Positions 38,801-52,680 of a DNA stretch of 64,000 bases are shown piece by piece. How positions within the stretch are numbered: the first letter of the stretch is position 1; every line of letters starts with the position of its first letter. The notes under the pieces are model-generated. The model was not told where the DNA came from and did no database searches. It saw nothing but the letters and a program-made list of their open reading frames with translations. The stretch covers positions 62,001 to 126,000 of the forward strand of contig CANTUZ010000004.1 of NCBI GenBank assembly GCA_947846985.1. The letters run 5' to 3'. The DNA is from Fratercula arctica (Eukaryota > Chordata > Aves > Charadriiformes > Alcidae). Position numbers and translations under genes: made by a program.

Positions 38801-40311
38801 CCCTCCTCTGCCTGAGTGGGAGCAGAAAATGGAGCCCGGGAAGCTCCTAACAGGGCTGCTGGGGCAATGGCTTCCCTGCCGGCTGTCGCTTCTGCTTGTT
38901 CCAGGGCAGGAGAATCGCACTCATCTGCAGCGGCAGCACCTCAGCATCTCAACTTCCCCGCCAACTCCCTCGCTGCACCACAAGCAGAGCAGAGAGAAGG
39001 TCCATCACCCTCTGCCAGGTCCCTCCAGGGAGCACGGGGAGCTGCCGTCCCCTTCTGCGCCCGCGCACCCACCCCTCGGATGGACACAGTGACCAACGAG
39101 GTCCCCACCGTTGCGACACACACACCACGTGTGCCTGTGGAGGGGGGACACAATTTCGCCATCGGTAGCTTACTTGGCATCATGCAAAATGCAGATGAAT
39201 GCAAATCCCTGACTCCTAAGTGAAGAGCAAAGATGGGAAAAGGCAGATTGCACGGATAGAGCTGTTTGGCACAGAAGTCACGGCGCTGTGTAGTGCACCA
39301 GAAGGCTTTAATTATGCAGATTCTCTTTCAAGGTCTGGTTTGAAAGCGGACAAAAGCTTATAGGCAGTTGGGAGGTACTCTCTTTCTGCAAAAAGCGTTG
39401 ATAGTATCTCAAGCAAGGAAAGCATTCAAAATATAAATTAAACCAAAACTGCTAACCCCACAAGTTGGATCTTTTCTTGCCTATTCATTTGTTTCTTAAT
39501 CTCTTTTTTCCCCTTTCACATCTGCCTCTGACTCATCATTATGTCTCTGCTTCCATAACGCCTTCTTATTTTTTCCTGGAGCTTCTTTCTCCATTGCTGG
39601 CCTTTATCTCTTTTATTCCCTTTTGTTCCTTGAAAAACAGCATCTCTTTCACGAGAACAGATAGTTCAGGGTAATGTAACTGTGCGCTTTTCCAGATGTG
39701 AGGATCTCCTCGTTCTCTCTCCCGCTTTCCTAACCACGTCCTCGTCCAAGCCCGTCTCCCCGAAGCGGGGACAGCCCAGCAGAGCCCGCAGGAGCTGGCG
39801 GGCAGCTCAGCGAACGCCAAGGCAAAGGGACGCTCACACTGCGCGGGGAAAGGCTGGTCAACTCCAGAACACAGCTCCTACACCATCGCCTCCCTCCAGC
39901 CGGGAACCACCACAGCACCTCGGCTCCTGCGGCCACGGGAGCTCCTCTGGCCAGCTGCTTCCACAGGAGAACACCATCACCTTGTCAGAGCGGAAAGAAA
40001 AGGAAAGGAAAATCGTCCCTCCTCTGCAATATTCCTGTACTTACCATTGCTGCGCCAGTGCCTGCCGTGGTGGTAATTCTTTGACAGAAAAACTACAGGG
40101 TAAAAACCACACTTCAGAAGGTAGGATGACACCTTTTCTACATTAGTCCCAATAACAGGAATAAAATGCACTCTGACCAAACCATCAGCAGCAGCTCCCT
40201 TATCTCCCTGTGGACCACCTATTGAGACATGTTTTCCAGCTCCTACATACACACGCATCAGAGGACTTCTTCATTTGAACCCAAACCAAGCAATATCTGA
40301 TAAGTTATAGA

Positions 40312-40405
40312 TCAGAACCGTTTTGGTGGGAAGAGACCTTTAAGATCATCAAGTCCAACCGTTAACCCAGCACTGCCAAGTTACCACTAAACCACGGGGC
40401 GAAGC
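40312..40405 (-). mobile_element. CR1 LINE fragment, 3' end
   Basis: Read on the minus strand, the sequence ends with the CR1 3' block. On the plus strand it reads GGGAAGAGACCTTTAAGATC, then TCAAGTCCAACCGTTAACCC and CACTGCCAAG. Similarity fades after about 95 bp. This is the typical severely 5'-truncated avian CR1 copy, with no coding part left. Confidence 0.88.
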
Positions 40406-42777
40406 AATGCAGAAGAACCTCTTGCCCGCCTGCTTTTGGCACAGCCAAGCGAAGTGCCCGAGGGCTCAGACCACCAAAGGTAGAAATAAAGGCAAATAAA
40501 ATGAAAGCAGGGACTCAGAACCTCAAGCTGCATCTCTCAGTTCCTGCAACCATGGCCCCGGGGCTCCCCGAGGCAGGCGGAGCTGGATCCTGCAGCTCTG
40601 CAGATGCGGAGTCACGGCGGGACGGGGTCCGGAGCAGGGATCACTCGGGGACCTTGCCCCGGCTGGAGCCTCCTCTACAAGACGTACAAGCTATGGCAGT
40701 CCTTTGTTTACATTCACTCTACAAGTTGAACACATCCCTCTCATTCAGAAGAACTCACTTCAGTATGATTTTGGAAATACTCAGGCCTCAGCTCCAGGTA
40801 TGTTGCAGCACTTCTTGTTAATTTGAATTTCTAATATATTGTCATGGAGTATTATGGTTGGCAAAAGGAACGTGGGGCTGGCAGCAATGATTTTGAGTGC
40901 AACATGAAAAAATAAAGAAAAGCATCCCCAGCCAGAATCATCACCTACATCTACAAGAAACAAATTCTTTCACAGAGCACCAATGTGCTCAAATGGCATA
41001 AATTGTAGTATTTATTCTGTTGAGTCAGTGTGTTCCTAAACTCCCAGTCAACTCACTTGACTGGAATATTTTGGTGTGTTCCAATAACAAAACTGCACAT
41101 TGAAGTCTCCTCTCACTCTTCTACATTTATTTATAAATAATTTACTCACACAAGTACGCTTAACTACTAGGAGCAGATACTAGAATTCACCATAGCTTCT
41201 ACCACTGCTTATGGGCAAGCCAAAAATCCCTCTGGTAGAACGCTGTGCCGAAGCACTAAGCTGCTGGAGGAAAAGGGAAAGGAGGCAGAGTCTTTCCCCA
41301 CCGGGCAGCCGAGCAGAGCTCTTCAGAGTCACGATCCGCAACAGCCCGCTCACAAGCTTCACGCCGATTTCAGAATTCCTCTTAACCTGAACGGAGTGCC
41401 GCTACCTGACCTTACAGGAACCGCTTCTGCACTCTCCGGCCTGTGTACATACAGATCTATGTTCACGGGACATCTGTCCTATGAGACTGGAGAAGCCGTT
41501 TCTAAACGTCAGCAAAACTTGATGGTAACCTTTTTCAATGAGTTAGGTGAGAACATGCAAGATCGCTTTTACACTTAAGTCCATCCTGGAGAAGACACCA
41601 TGGGCAGCAGCTGCTTTGAGATGTCTTGAAAGAGATAGAGAAACAAGCAGTGATCTCCTGGAGGCAAAAGGGGAAAACTTCCAGCTTACTAATGTGCTTC
41701 CATCCTGACGATCACGACCAGAGTCGAGTTTTCAAGAGAATACTCTTGATAAATATTTGGTTTAGACCTGGTTTCAAAATGCCCTGATACTGAGAGCCTA
41801 AGGAGTATCAGAGACCAGGGATAAAATGCAGGTGCTCATCTGGCTTGCAGACTGGCCTGTGGATGGAAGAATGCAAGCAGTGGAAGGCAGGATGCTCTTT
41901 ATGGAAGAAATACCTCTTACCTGGCTGCGTGGAAGCCGTGTAGGAAAATGATGGCTCGAGCAATATGTTCTTGGCCACCCTCTTTACTGGCAGGACAAAA
42001 ATGATCCAGCTCATACCTTCTGTGCTCACAATTACTGGATCTCATGTACTTTTCCAATAGGTTAGTATTCCAGGTTTGTTACAAAAACCAGACTCCTAAC
42101 ACTCAAGAAAATCAAACATGCTGTAAAACACCTGGTTAGTGGGTAGCCTGTCTCCAAAAATCACATACCAAACTAAATTTACAAGCTACAAAATTAAAGG
42201 ATCACTGTGCGAATGACACTCAGTTTTCCATCCGTGCAGAAGAGACAGAAGCTGGATCTGATGTTTCAGGGTGGAGTTTTGCTCATCTGTTTGCTTCTTT
42301 CCTCCCAGAACGGATCACTTTCGGTATGCCAGGTAATAACGCCTTCACTTGTACTATAGAATCACCAGGAATGAACTGTGCAAGTTCAACTCATCGTTAT
42401 TCATCATAAGCATAAAGAATGATTGAATCAGCAAAAGTCCTCTTTTCTTTTTAAAAAAAACCAAAACAACCCACATACATCAAATCTTAACTAGTGTAAC
42501 TCACCTTATTAAAGGCAATAGAAAAATCACCTTATGCGAGCTGAGTATGCGATTCTGTTCTTAAGAAGAGGGAAAGAACCGTACCCTGCTGTTACTACAA
42601 AAGTGCTTCCTTTGAAAGGCATTAAACTCGCCTACAGACACAGGGCTGGTTCCCCCCACCCCGCTGGAAACAATCACAGAAGCGCATGAAAAGGCACAGG
42701 TGCAGGAGGCAGGAGGCCATTCCCTTCTGTTGTCAATGAGGGCAATGGAGATGAACACAGCAGTCCCTTCTCCACTC

Positions 42778-42803
42778 AAAAAAAAAAAAAAAAAAAAAAA
42801 AAA
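42778..42803. repeat. poly-A tract (A26)
   Basis: An uninterrupted run of 26 A residues follows CCTTCTCCACTC. No retroposon body or polyadenylation signal was recognised just upstream, so it cannot be assigned to a processed pseudogene. Confidence 0.9.
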
Positions 42804-43383
42804 GACCAACACTGCTCTTGTTTTCTCATAAAAACTCTCCTTTTTCCTCACACCGCGTTGTGCGTGTTGAAGGTAAAGCAAAGGTAAGAAGTCCTGCCCG
42901 CAGAACAGCAGCCCCTCCTGAATGAAGTTGCCCTGGGCGAGTTAGGCAGAAATCGGTCCGCACAGCTGGGCTAGAAGAAAGTGAGACCTCTAACTTTATT
43001 GCTATATGCAGGATTTAAATTAAATCTTGAGACAGACATCCTTCCGCATTAAGGCAGGTTGGCCTTTCAAGGAATTACCTGTTTATTCACAAAATGGACC
43101 ATTACCAAACCTATCCTTTACATTCTACAAAGTTATAAAAACTACCGATCTAGAACTGAATCTCAGTTTTTCTTTTAATAAACCAGCATTTTGCCATAAA
43201 TCTATGACATTTTTCTCCAGAAACACCGTCCCACTTGCACTTACTACACGTAATCAACTTCCCACTTTTCTTCAATTGCTGAACAAGTGATTTTTCTATA
43301 GATTTCTACAGATTTTTCTTCCTCATCGCAGGCATGAACACAGGATACACATCTCCGTGCCACAGCTCCTGACTGACACGCAA

Positions 43384-43399
43384 GTGACACAAGTGTCAC
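43384..43399. repeat. 16-bp inverted repeat
   Basis: GTGACAC and GTGTCAC are exact inverted arms around AA. The sequence CAAGTG also recurs on both sides, giving a small cluster of related motifs. Confidence 0.6.
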
Positions 43400-46185
43400 C
43401 CAAGTGTATGACGAGATGCTTTGGCGCGGTGCCTTACACCGGTCCATCCCTTCCCTGCGCTCGTTTGTCTTTTCTGCCCATTTCCGACGGCTGCGCACAA
43501 GCAGAGCAAAACTTTTTCCAGTAGATGCGGTATTTATTCCATGTCCATTAATTCTCCAAAGAGAAGGTAACAAGTCTACAGGTTTAAGTGAGTTTGTGCC
43601 ATCCTCTGCGATGCTCTACCTACAGCTCACAGCACGGCTGCTCGGCAGAAGCATCTGCCCGGGGACTGTGATATACTTTCTATTATTGGTGAGAGGGTTG
43701 GTGTTAAACATATGAGTAGCCATGCTCCGCAATAATTTATGTTTCTAAATGCCTAACTATATGGCGTACAGTTAAGTATTGAGAACGCCTGCACTAACTG
43801 TATGTGCACAGGACATTACAGTCATCTACTCTGGAGGAGATGAATGAGTAACTGCTGAAAGATCGCATCAAAAGAAAAGAATTTTCAATCTTCCCACGGC
43901 GAGCAGATGGAGAGGAGCGCTGCAGCAGATCCCTTCCATAAGCAGCTTGGTGCTGAGTGAGAGCTCAGACCGTGAATACACATCAAAAGTGGTAACGCAC
44001 ATCCTCTGTCAGGCGCGGGGGTTTAACCCCAGCCCATTGTTTTATCAGTTCCCCAGCCTGAACTCATTGGGGATGGAGCCTCACGTCAGCTGCGGTCCAG
44101 TCTCCTCTCTCACAGACATTGTGTCATTCAGGCTACGGCAGCAGCAGAGATAAAGAAGTGTAAAAATAGAGTTGGTTAATATCTGCAATTAGTTAAAGCC
44201 TTAACCTTTGAAGACATGAAAGAAATGAACTAAAATCGTGCCCTGAAATGAGATGATCACGACTTACTAGGTATATTGCACGCTACACACTAGGCATAAG
44301 ACCAAATCGACCTCTGTCTCACAGACCCAGAAGTACGCAGCACCGACAGCCCCCCCAGCCATCCCTCCGTCCTAGAGCGTACCAGGACCAACCGCATCTC
44401 AAAGCGGAGCAGCGCCTCCAGAAGTGGGTTTGGGCCCAGCTCTGAGACTCGGAGCCCCTAAACCGGAATGGGGAGCAGGGGCTTCACGCTGCGCTCTCAG
44501 GGAGGCTCCTAGGAGAGGATCTGGAAGGACTCATCAACACTTCTGCGATTCCAAACCCAAACAGTAAACGCCATTATGCGGCGTGGTTTGGCAAACTTCA
44601 AGCACCAATATTTAGGCAGGTTGGGTTTTTATTAGAACCATTCGCGTGGCAGTGACCCAAACCAGCATCTGAGTTTGGGGGCACTGTCACGGCAGATCCC
44701 CTCTTAACACGGCCAAAATTTTTTAAAGAACTACCTCTGAACGAGCAGCAATTATCTCTCTGGCAGCTTCCATCTTTTTTGACCGCAGCAGTTTTCCTCA
44801 CGTGAGAACGTCCCGCAGCCTCTCTCCGCTGGCGGGGACGCCGGAGGTGGAGGAAGCACGGAGGGATGTGGCAGCAGCATCTTTTGGGACAGTAACGCTG
44901 ACGGCACAAGGAACAGCCGTGGCTGTTTCACCCTGACACTGAGTTCCACTCAGCTCATCTTGACAGAAACGAACTGAGATGGGCAGGGACTGATAAGAAC
45001 TAAAAGGCATAATGCAGCTTTTTACGGATTTCCTTTTGGTATAAAACGATTTAAATACATCGTATTTGCCATCCGTGCTCAGACTCAAGAGTCCTCAGCC
45101 CTCACAAGATGAACGTTTTCCCCTTCCTCAGAGTAAATTTTTTGGCTGTTTTGAAACATATCCCAAGTCGTCACTGTAACAACAGTCCGATTTTCTTGTG
45201 CTGACCACAGGAGGAGATGGACGGCTGCAGTAAGATAGTTCAAACGTCTCAATTGTAAACAGGATTCCATTGTCTTCTCATTTATGCAAGACAGCTCCCA
45301 CCATATACTCCACTGTATAAAAACACCCAGTAAGTACAGTGACCACCCAGAAGTGAAGGACTGAATTCCAAGAGGTTGTGGGGAGCAACGCAGCTTAGTT
45401 ACACACGTGTTCTTGTTTATACAATTCTTTAGCAAAATTAAATTGAGCTTTAAGAAAATAAAATTAAATATTGATGTCAACAAAATGCAGATTGCTAGAA
45501 CATCTGTGCTGGAGAAATATAATCACGCTAATCAGAGCACTGGATTAAGCTACAATTATAGTAGTCAGATTTAAACAAAACGGAGATTATTTTTTTCCCC
45601 CAAAGTGGAAAGTCCTCTAAGAAAGGTTACAGAAGTAGAGGGTACTGCTTTTAAGTAAACCAGAACTACAGATTAGCTTAGTCTGATCTCATTACACCAA
45701 TCCACACACGCATTACCCTTACTCCATTAAAAGCAATACATTTCCTCTCATCTGAGTGGGAATCAGTTATTCCCTATTGTTTGTAGTACATCGGTGTATT
45801 CAGAAGACCTCTTATACAGAAATATTTTTAAAATCTCATGGACACAACTGAAAAGATAAATATAGCTCATCCCATTTCACAGGTAAAAGCAGTTACACAT
45901 TGATACGTATAAAACAGCAATAGCTACAAACCAATGGAAATCCACTGGCTCAAGCGCAGCGCTTTCAAACCCTACCACCGGAGAAAGTCACCTTCACCGA
46001 CTGGCCGCGAGAGCAGTGGAAAACTGGGATCTGCTGTGAGAAACTACGGGATGAACCCAGCTATCCCGTGATGAGAGGACCGAAGCACCAAGACCGTATT
46101 TTTATTTCTGATTGGGTCCAGTATGTCTTCTAACTGCATAAAGTAAGAAGATGCCCACACTTTTATATATCGATCGCTTGTTCAA

Positions 46186-46199
46186 ACAACAACAACAAA
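46186..46199. repeat. short AAC microsatellite
   Basis: About four AAC units are followed by a short A run, just before a 17-bp palindrome at 46209. This is simple sequence. Confidence 0.7.
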
Positions 46200-46208
46200 A
46201 AAATCCTG

Positions 46209-46225
46209 CATCCGAATTTCGGATG
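46209..46225. repeat. 17-bp near-perfect palindrome
   Basis: CATCCGAA and TTCGGATG are exact inverted arms around a single T. Such a compact dyad could bind a dimeric factor, but no known motif was recognised. Confidence 0.75.
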
Positions 46226-47255
46226 TCCTTGAACTTGCCGCACTCGTCTGGAAATGAGCTTTCATAGAGACCTTTGTTTATCCCGTCATCAGAGAAGCTG
46301 AGAACTTCTTATTCCTTAACTTCTTTATTGGCAAAATCACCCTGGTAAAAACTCACCTAAGGCAGAGACAGGTTATTAATGTCTCATTTTACAGATTAGG
46401 AGAAGAGAACAGAACCCGGATTAACGTTCCTAATCCTTTTACCTAGCCTGTCATTGTCTGACACAAAATACTGGAGAGGGAGCTCAATGCTTTTGCACGT
46501 TAGGAAATTAAGGGAAAACGACCTAACGACCGTACCGGTATGGTTCAGAAGGAACACGTAAATTTCTATGAAGTGTTACTTTGGTAAATGCTACGTTCTC
46601 TTTTCAGTACTACCCGAGGTTACGGTGATGGAGCCATCAATGGCCATTCTCAGCGCACCACAAGGCTGGTAATAAAAGCAGGTTTCATTCGCTCTCCAGG
46701 CGTTTATCTGGAATTACCTCTGGACGCTCACCTCGGCTGCTGCATCCTTCCTCTTCCACGCAGCTCCCCTCCCCTCACCAGTCACTCAGAATTTCTATCC
46801 TGCTTGTCCTGAAAAGTCAGCTTTTATCAGCTAGTTAACCCTGCCTAGTAGAGTTGGCAGCTCTGTTCGGTTTTAGCACAGTTTCGCCCTCTTGGACACA
46901 CAAACCTGTGTTTTTACAACATACAGGTCTCGAGCCTCGGCCCTTGACGGGGTGCCACAGTAACACAAACATGAAATAAGACCCTGGCATTACCGACCCT
47001 GAACAGAAACCCAACCTGCCATGCTGTCCTAACACTCGTGCACTTGTCCCATGTCAGCAAAAACGGCCTTTACCTAAAAAACGTCGCTGTCATGAGCACA
47101 GATGGGAAAGGCTTTGCCCTGCAGCAGAGCTCCTCTCGGCCGCGGTGACGGTCCCGGCGAGACACGGCCTTGGCGGGGTGTGCACAGCCCCTCACTGACG
47201 CTCGCAGCAGCACACCGCACCGCCGTTCTAATCCCACATTCAGGCAACGTTCCCA

Positions 47256-47265
47256 TTGACGTCAA
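47256..47265. promoter_or_regulatory. CRE-like palindrome next to a CpG-dense patch
   Basis: TTGACGTCAA contains the full TGACGTCA cAMP-response element core. It lies about 30 bp from a patch of about 120 bp (47110-47230) with about 13 CpGs. CRE sites near CpG-rich DNA are common in promoters; no transcript evidence is available here. Confidence 0.35.
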
Positions 47266-50200
47266 ACATAAATATTGGAGAGCTCAGCTGTGTAAGCCTT
47301 CTGCAGTGTCGAAAACAAGTATATTTCCAGTACTTAAATGCCTGGCATGTTCTTAAAGAGAGTTCAGATGAAGCCTCAAAGGCAGGTCCTTCCAAACAAG
47401 AAGTTGGTGTACCAACCTCTCAGCTGAGCGATGCTCCTGCCTGTGTCAGGACACCGAGCGCCAGGCCAAGGCACAGCACAACCAGCATCTCACCAGCCAC
47501 GTAATCCTCTCGTCAGCTGTGCTAACTCAGCTGTCAACTCCGTGGCACACGGAGAAGCCGTAACTACATGCCAAGGCACTGCAGGTACGATATCGGAAAG
47601 TTTTGGGCACTACCTGTTGGGTCATCCCAATGTGCGCGAACCACCTGCTTCTCTTCTGTTGATTGCATTAACTGTTACATCTTTTTACATGTCGGAGAAT
47701 AAAACACGGTCATAAACAAAACAGACACCTGCCACGTTTCCCCTTAAGTCACAGAACACGGCAGAGTTTCAACCCGGGGCCAATGCGCCGAGCGTGAGCA
47801 GAGCCTGCACCTCCGCCGCGACTCAAGCTCTGCACGGGTGTGCAGACACCCGTAACTGCAGACCACCAGAAGAAAACACTTCCAGGCTCCTTTAGGAGAA
47901 GTCGGTATAGACCGCCAACAGAGTACAATTCTAAGGGCTATTTTATACTTTTTTCCCCTCTGCTCATTCCTATTTTCACGGGCTAAAATCAATGCCAGGG
48001 AAGGAGCCCTTCCATTGCGGCAGTTACCACCGCTGAGCACAAGCGCTCATGGGGACGGTGGCATAGCTCAACTTGTGCCTCCGGTGCAATGCCAGCGGCG
48101 GTAGGACTGCACATGTCTGTTCCAGCCAGGATAGTTTATATTTATTAGTGCAGAAGTGTAAAAATATTTGGTGGTAAAACGAACCGGGCGGATGTTTTTG
48201 CTGGCAGGAGAGGGAGCGACAACTGGTTGTGAGAGAGGAACAGCTGAGCATGTGCTGGGCTTGTTTCGCACTGACAAAGAGGCATCCAGTACCCTGCGAT
48301 TAATTGGATTATAGTGGCTTTCCACTTCCCACCCAGATCAATTGGCATTTTAAGTTATTCACTTATCGCCCTGGAGGGTGAAAGGTTGAAAGGAATAACT
48401 GCAGTAACAGGCTTTCTGCAAGAGTTTAAGCGACTTCTCCCAGCCCCTGCGCCTCCAGCTCCTTCATTTGCTGCTTTGCTACACATTCGCTAGGCTCAGC
48501 TGCAGCACTTTCCTTCTTTGGAAAAACGGGCAATTAGTATGACACAAAAGAGAACATTGGGACATTAATATGACTTTTTTGCCCCCTAAAAATAAAGCAA
48601 AGAGAACATCTTGAACTTTATGTGAAATCATAAGGAACGTGCCCCCATGGAACCGATTTCCAGCGTAACTCGAAGCAGGATTTCAACAGCAGCCTGCAAA
48701 GCAAGTCCATCCCACAAGATTGGTTTAAAAAGTGGCCTTCCCGGAGAGATGTTACTCTGCCACTGCAGGGGAGGGTCTTATACAGTTGGAAATAAATAGC
48801 CAGTAAATGCTTTGATCTTCCTTTTTACTTTTTGTGAGAACTATGTGATGATTTTCAATCAAATCATTTCCTTGTAACTCCCTGGCCTCGACGTTACCGT
48901 TTGGTGCTTCTGTCAGCATTTCGGAGGGCAGAGCCGTGAAGGGGAGCCCACAGACAGATATTCCTAGAGTCAAGACAAGTTTTCAGAGGGCGCATCAGAG
49001 GGACGGGGAAAGAACATGCAGCCCGTCCTCACATTTCCCTGCAAACAAAGCCAGAACTGGCCTGCAGCACACGCAGGCTTTTGACGTCTTTCTTTCATCA
49101 AGAAAGCAAATTATATTATATATATTTTACAGCACAAAGCTTTCTACCTCAAAACCGTACAACACGTAGAGCCACCAGGGCACCAGCAACGAAAACAATA
49201 ATGAAACTAGGCTCAGTGCATATCAGTTGCTTTGCTGAGATGTCATCAAACTTCGCAGGTTAATTGTGTGTGTCCTTCATAGGTACAGAGCGCTAATGCT
49301 CGTTTTCACAAAACACGGTGCTTAGGATAAGCCAATCTTGACAAACACTGCCTTTCTGGCATGCCTATGGCTTTGTTTTTCAAGCGGTGGTGTCGACAGT
49401 CCGCTCCGTCTTTTATATTGCCAGCGTGATCAAAGCTGCCTTTTATTGCCTTGATCCGTGTTTGGCGTTTCTGACATGGCTGGTGCACAGCCCCGCGCTG
49501 TCAGCACACCCGGGGCGGCTATCGTCGGGCTAGCTGAAGAATTACCCTCAGCAGAGCTATTGTTTACCCATCTCTGGTGTTTTCTCTGACCTCCCGGCAC
49601 CGTGCAGGCACCGCTTGGCTCCACCGCGACGAAACCACGGCCTCTCGCCAGTGTCCTCCGCGAGGAGCCTCAGCTATTCAACGTGACCAGACAAATCGCG
49701 GGCAAAGCAGCAAGTCAGCTGTATTGGGCTGAACGGGTCCAAACCCACAGAATGCACAAAACGAAGGATATAATTAATGTTTACTAGGATTTTTGTTTAA
49801 TCTTACAGACAGGTGCTCCCTTTCTGACTCCTACCAATGGTGGCCGGACGCCAAGTGCACAAAACCACAGGTGGAATCCAACAAATCCACAATTTATGAA
49901 TCCCAATAACTGAATGGGTGCCTGTTGTTAATGCAATTGGACTGGTGATGCCGATAATTATCAGTCTCCGGCCGAATGTTGTACCAGTGACTAAACGAAG
50001 CTAAACGATACCAAGGGCAAGTTCAGAGGGCGAGCAACGTGCTCCATCCACCCGAGCTCCGAACCCGCCGCTGCGTCCATCCCAGCGCAGAGCCTTGAAG
50101 CAGCCAGGGCTCACGTGGAAACTCAGAACACGGCTGCCCATCCTCAACTCAAACAGCGCGTGGCTCTTCAGACAGCTACCTCCGCAAAAGACCTCATCGT

Positions 50201-52389
50201 CGAGTTAATGAAAAAGCCAGAGATTGTGTTACCTCCACAAGTTGGAGTTACTTTGTCCTGTTTTGATGCTCAGACCCACGCTGTCTCGCATCCTGGTTTG
50301 ACTGCCCACAACGCGACGAAGTTCTCTAGAGAAATACGTTTTTCCCCCCAGAAATGAAGTCCTTCCACCAGATGCTGAACAAGCAATTTCATCAGGATCT
50401 CTAGGAAAAGTTCACGTCTCCTCAGTTTACCCTTCTCTCTGCAGCAAGCAGACTTCTGCCCAAGAAAAAGCAACGCACCTTAACTTTCACAGCTCAAGAA
50501 ACCCCAAGCCACGTACCCCCCAGGAAATTACCATGACTCTTGCTGCCAGAAGCTGCCAAAGTTTAAGGCATCTCAAACACACCTCTAAGAAACAGGAGTG
50601 TCTGTGCCTGTTCATCGGTTTCTAAAACTCCCATTTCACAAAAATCCAAGTAATTGCTTCAAAATCCTGAGACGCTACTCAGAAAACATTCTGCCATTTC
50701 AGCACTCCATACAGAAAAGACAGCCCACCAAGTCGAAGAACAAGAGAAACAGTGAGTAACCAATTCCTCCTATGAAAGACTGGGATTGACTGCACAGACA
50801 GCTCAGCTGCCAGGGGATGAGCGGACTTTGGAGGCCACAGCACGGCATGCTGCTGCTCCCCATTCCGTCACGGCGCGCACTGTCCACCCTCCAGTTATCA
50901 AATAATCTCTCAATTTTTTTTGGTATCATTCAGGAGAAATGCCTGGCAGACCAACTCCCTCCTTCTCACCACCTCAGAGAGCACAGGGAGGTTTCCAAGC
51001 GCAGCACCATCCGTGGTTCCTCCAAAACCACCAAGCGCACAGCCTTGAAGTCCTGCTCCCATTTCTGTGCGAGTGAACCAAAGAAAAAGGCTCAACGAGC
51101 AATACTGACATATGCCACCAAGTCATCTCGTCCTCTTAAAGACACCAGCTCTGAAAAATGAACCCTCTTCCTAAGAGGGATAACCAGCTCTCTGCATTTG
51201 AAACTGTCCTGCTGGATGCCATAAGGATCCCATGCCCTGCTCCTTGCTCCCTAACCAGCTGCACGCTCGCTTCATTTTTAATAAAAATCCTTGGCTTCTG
51301 ATCACATGGCTATTTTCCTGAACATTATACCCTGCAACTTTATAAAAACAGTTCTGAAAAATCAAAATAAATTACTTGTTCTGAGTCAACTTTATCTACA
51401 GTTCTATTAACTGAAAGGTTTATGAGGCATGATTTTCCCTAGGAGAAGCCATCCGAGCCTGATCCACCTGGAAATACTTAAACAAATGTTGTTCTATACT
51501 ATTCTACACTTGGTTAGAGTTTTGTTTATTCCTTCCATGCAGCTGAATGGCATGTAACTCTCAGAATTTTTGTCTCGTGGTTCAAACAAGCCTCGAGTAA
51601 GTGAATGTATGCAAGTTTGTTCATCGCGTGTGTTTCCATTTATGAGCTTTCTGACGCTCTTGTATTTCAGTTCATCTACGTGATCCTGAAATCTTCCAGA
51701 GTTGTATTTAAAACAAAATAAAATCGATTACTTGTAAGGAAACATGATAGCTCTAGTACAGGACTGATCTTAACTGTTTAATCAGGCCAACTCCCATTGA
51801 CTTACTGGAAGCTTTGGTTCCGTATGAAGATAGGTGCATAACTTCATTTACTGAACTGGCTGACATCCTGGAGTCATAATTGAGCAGGGCAGGACTTTAA
51901 TTAACTGAAGCTGTTCGTCACTGCAAGTTTATACAGGTTGTGAGCGAGCTGCCAAGCACTGCAAGCCTAATTCCACAAATCCGCTCTAGTTTCTCAATCA
52001 CCTCCATGTCCTCAAATGTGCCCAAACGACCATTACATCACCTAGGAACCATGTCAGACAACTCAGAAATGCCAAATACGCACAATATTAAGCAAAAATT
52101 CATCATGCCACGTCACACGTTAGTATGTCAGATCCATGCTCTCAGAAACATGGCGCGCTCAGATGAAGATCCTGTGAGCGATAGCTCCTTGATAGCCTAT
52201 TGCTATTTTCTTTTCCACTAAATACCATGTTGCAATGTAAGTTATCTAGCCGATGCAAAAGTAAACAACTGAGTAAATTAATTATGACAGCACGCGTATT
52301 GTGATCATTCAGATTTTCCTCCTTGGAAGAAAAGCAATACTGCTTAGGCATGCCTGCAGCATTTGCTTTCACTACAAAGTAAGCTCGTT

Positions 52390-52680
52390 AATGGTATATA
52401 AACTCTTTTTTTGCCTTAGGGATTTCAAACATTAATCCCAACCGTATAAATATTTATTTATTTAGAAATTATTTTTCAAGTCAACTTCAAGTTTTAATTG
52501 TTTTTAATTATAATTTCAAAAACATTATTATTGGCTTCTTAATTTATTTATTCATGACCAAGTAAAATAATTAAACTTAATTTTCTGGTATAAATTATAC
52601 ACATGGAACATGTTCAATATCTGTATTAAAAGCTGTAATCATTAATAGTTTCTTCTCTGTGTATAAACACACATTACACA
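52390..52680. other. AT-rich block, possible conserved non-coding element
   Basis: The block is strongly AT-rich, with many TAATTA-like and TTTATT motifs (for example AATTGTTTTTAATTATAATT), sitting between more balanced DNA. Such composition fits either low-complexity intron or a homeodomain-rich enhancer. Conservation cannot be judged from one sequence. Confidence 0.35.

Larger units (their letters stand above)
32701..40311. other. intronic stretch without recognised gene
   Basis: Apart from the T-rich tracts at 33066 and 35819 I see only scattered GC-rich patches (38280-38560 and 38820-39120) and an AT-rich, homeodomain-site-like patch at about 38135-38200 (for example AGATTAATTAGGGATT). 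Open frames up to 157 codons have no recognisable domain. Confidence 0.5.

Noticed and set aside
42355..42400. TATAGAATCACCAGGAATGAA, faintly like the reversed CR1 end
   Set aside because: Only about 15 bp match, and the GGTTGGAAGAGACC block does not follow.
42778..42803. A26 tract considered as the tail of a processed pseudogene
   Set aside because: No upstream coding similarity, polyadenylation signal or target duplication could be recognised.
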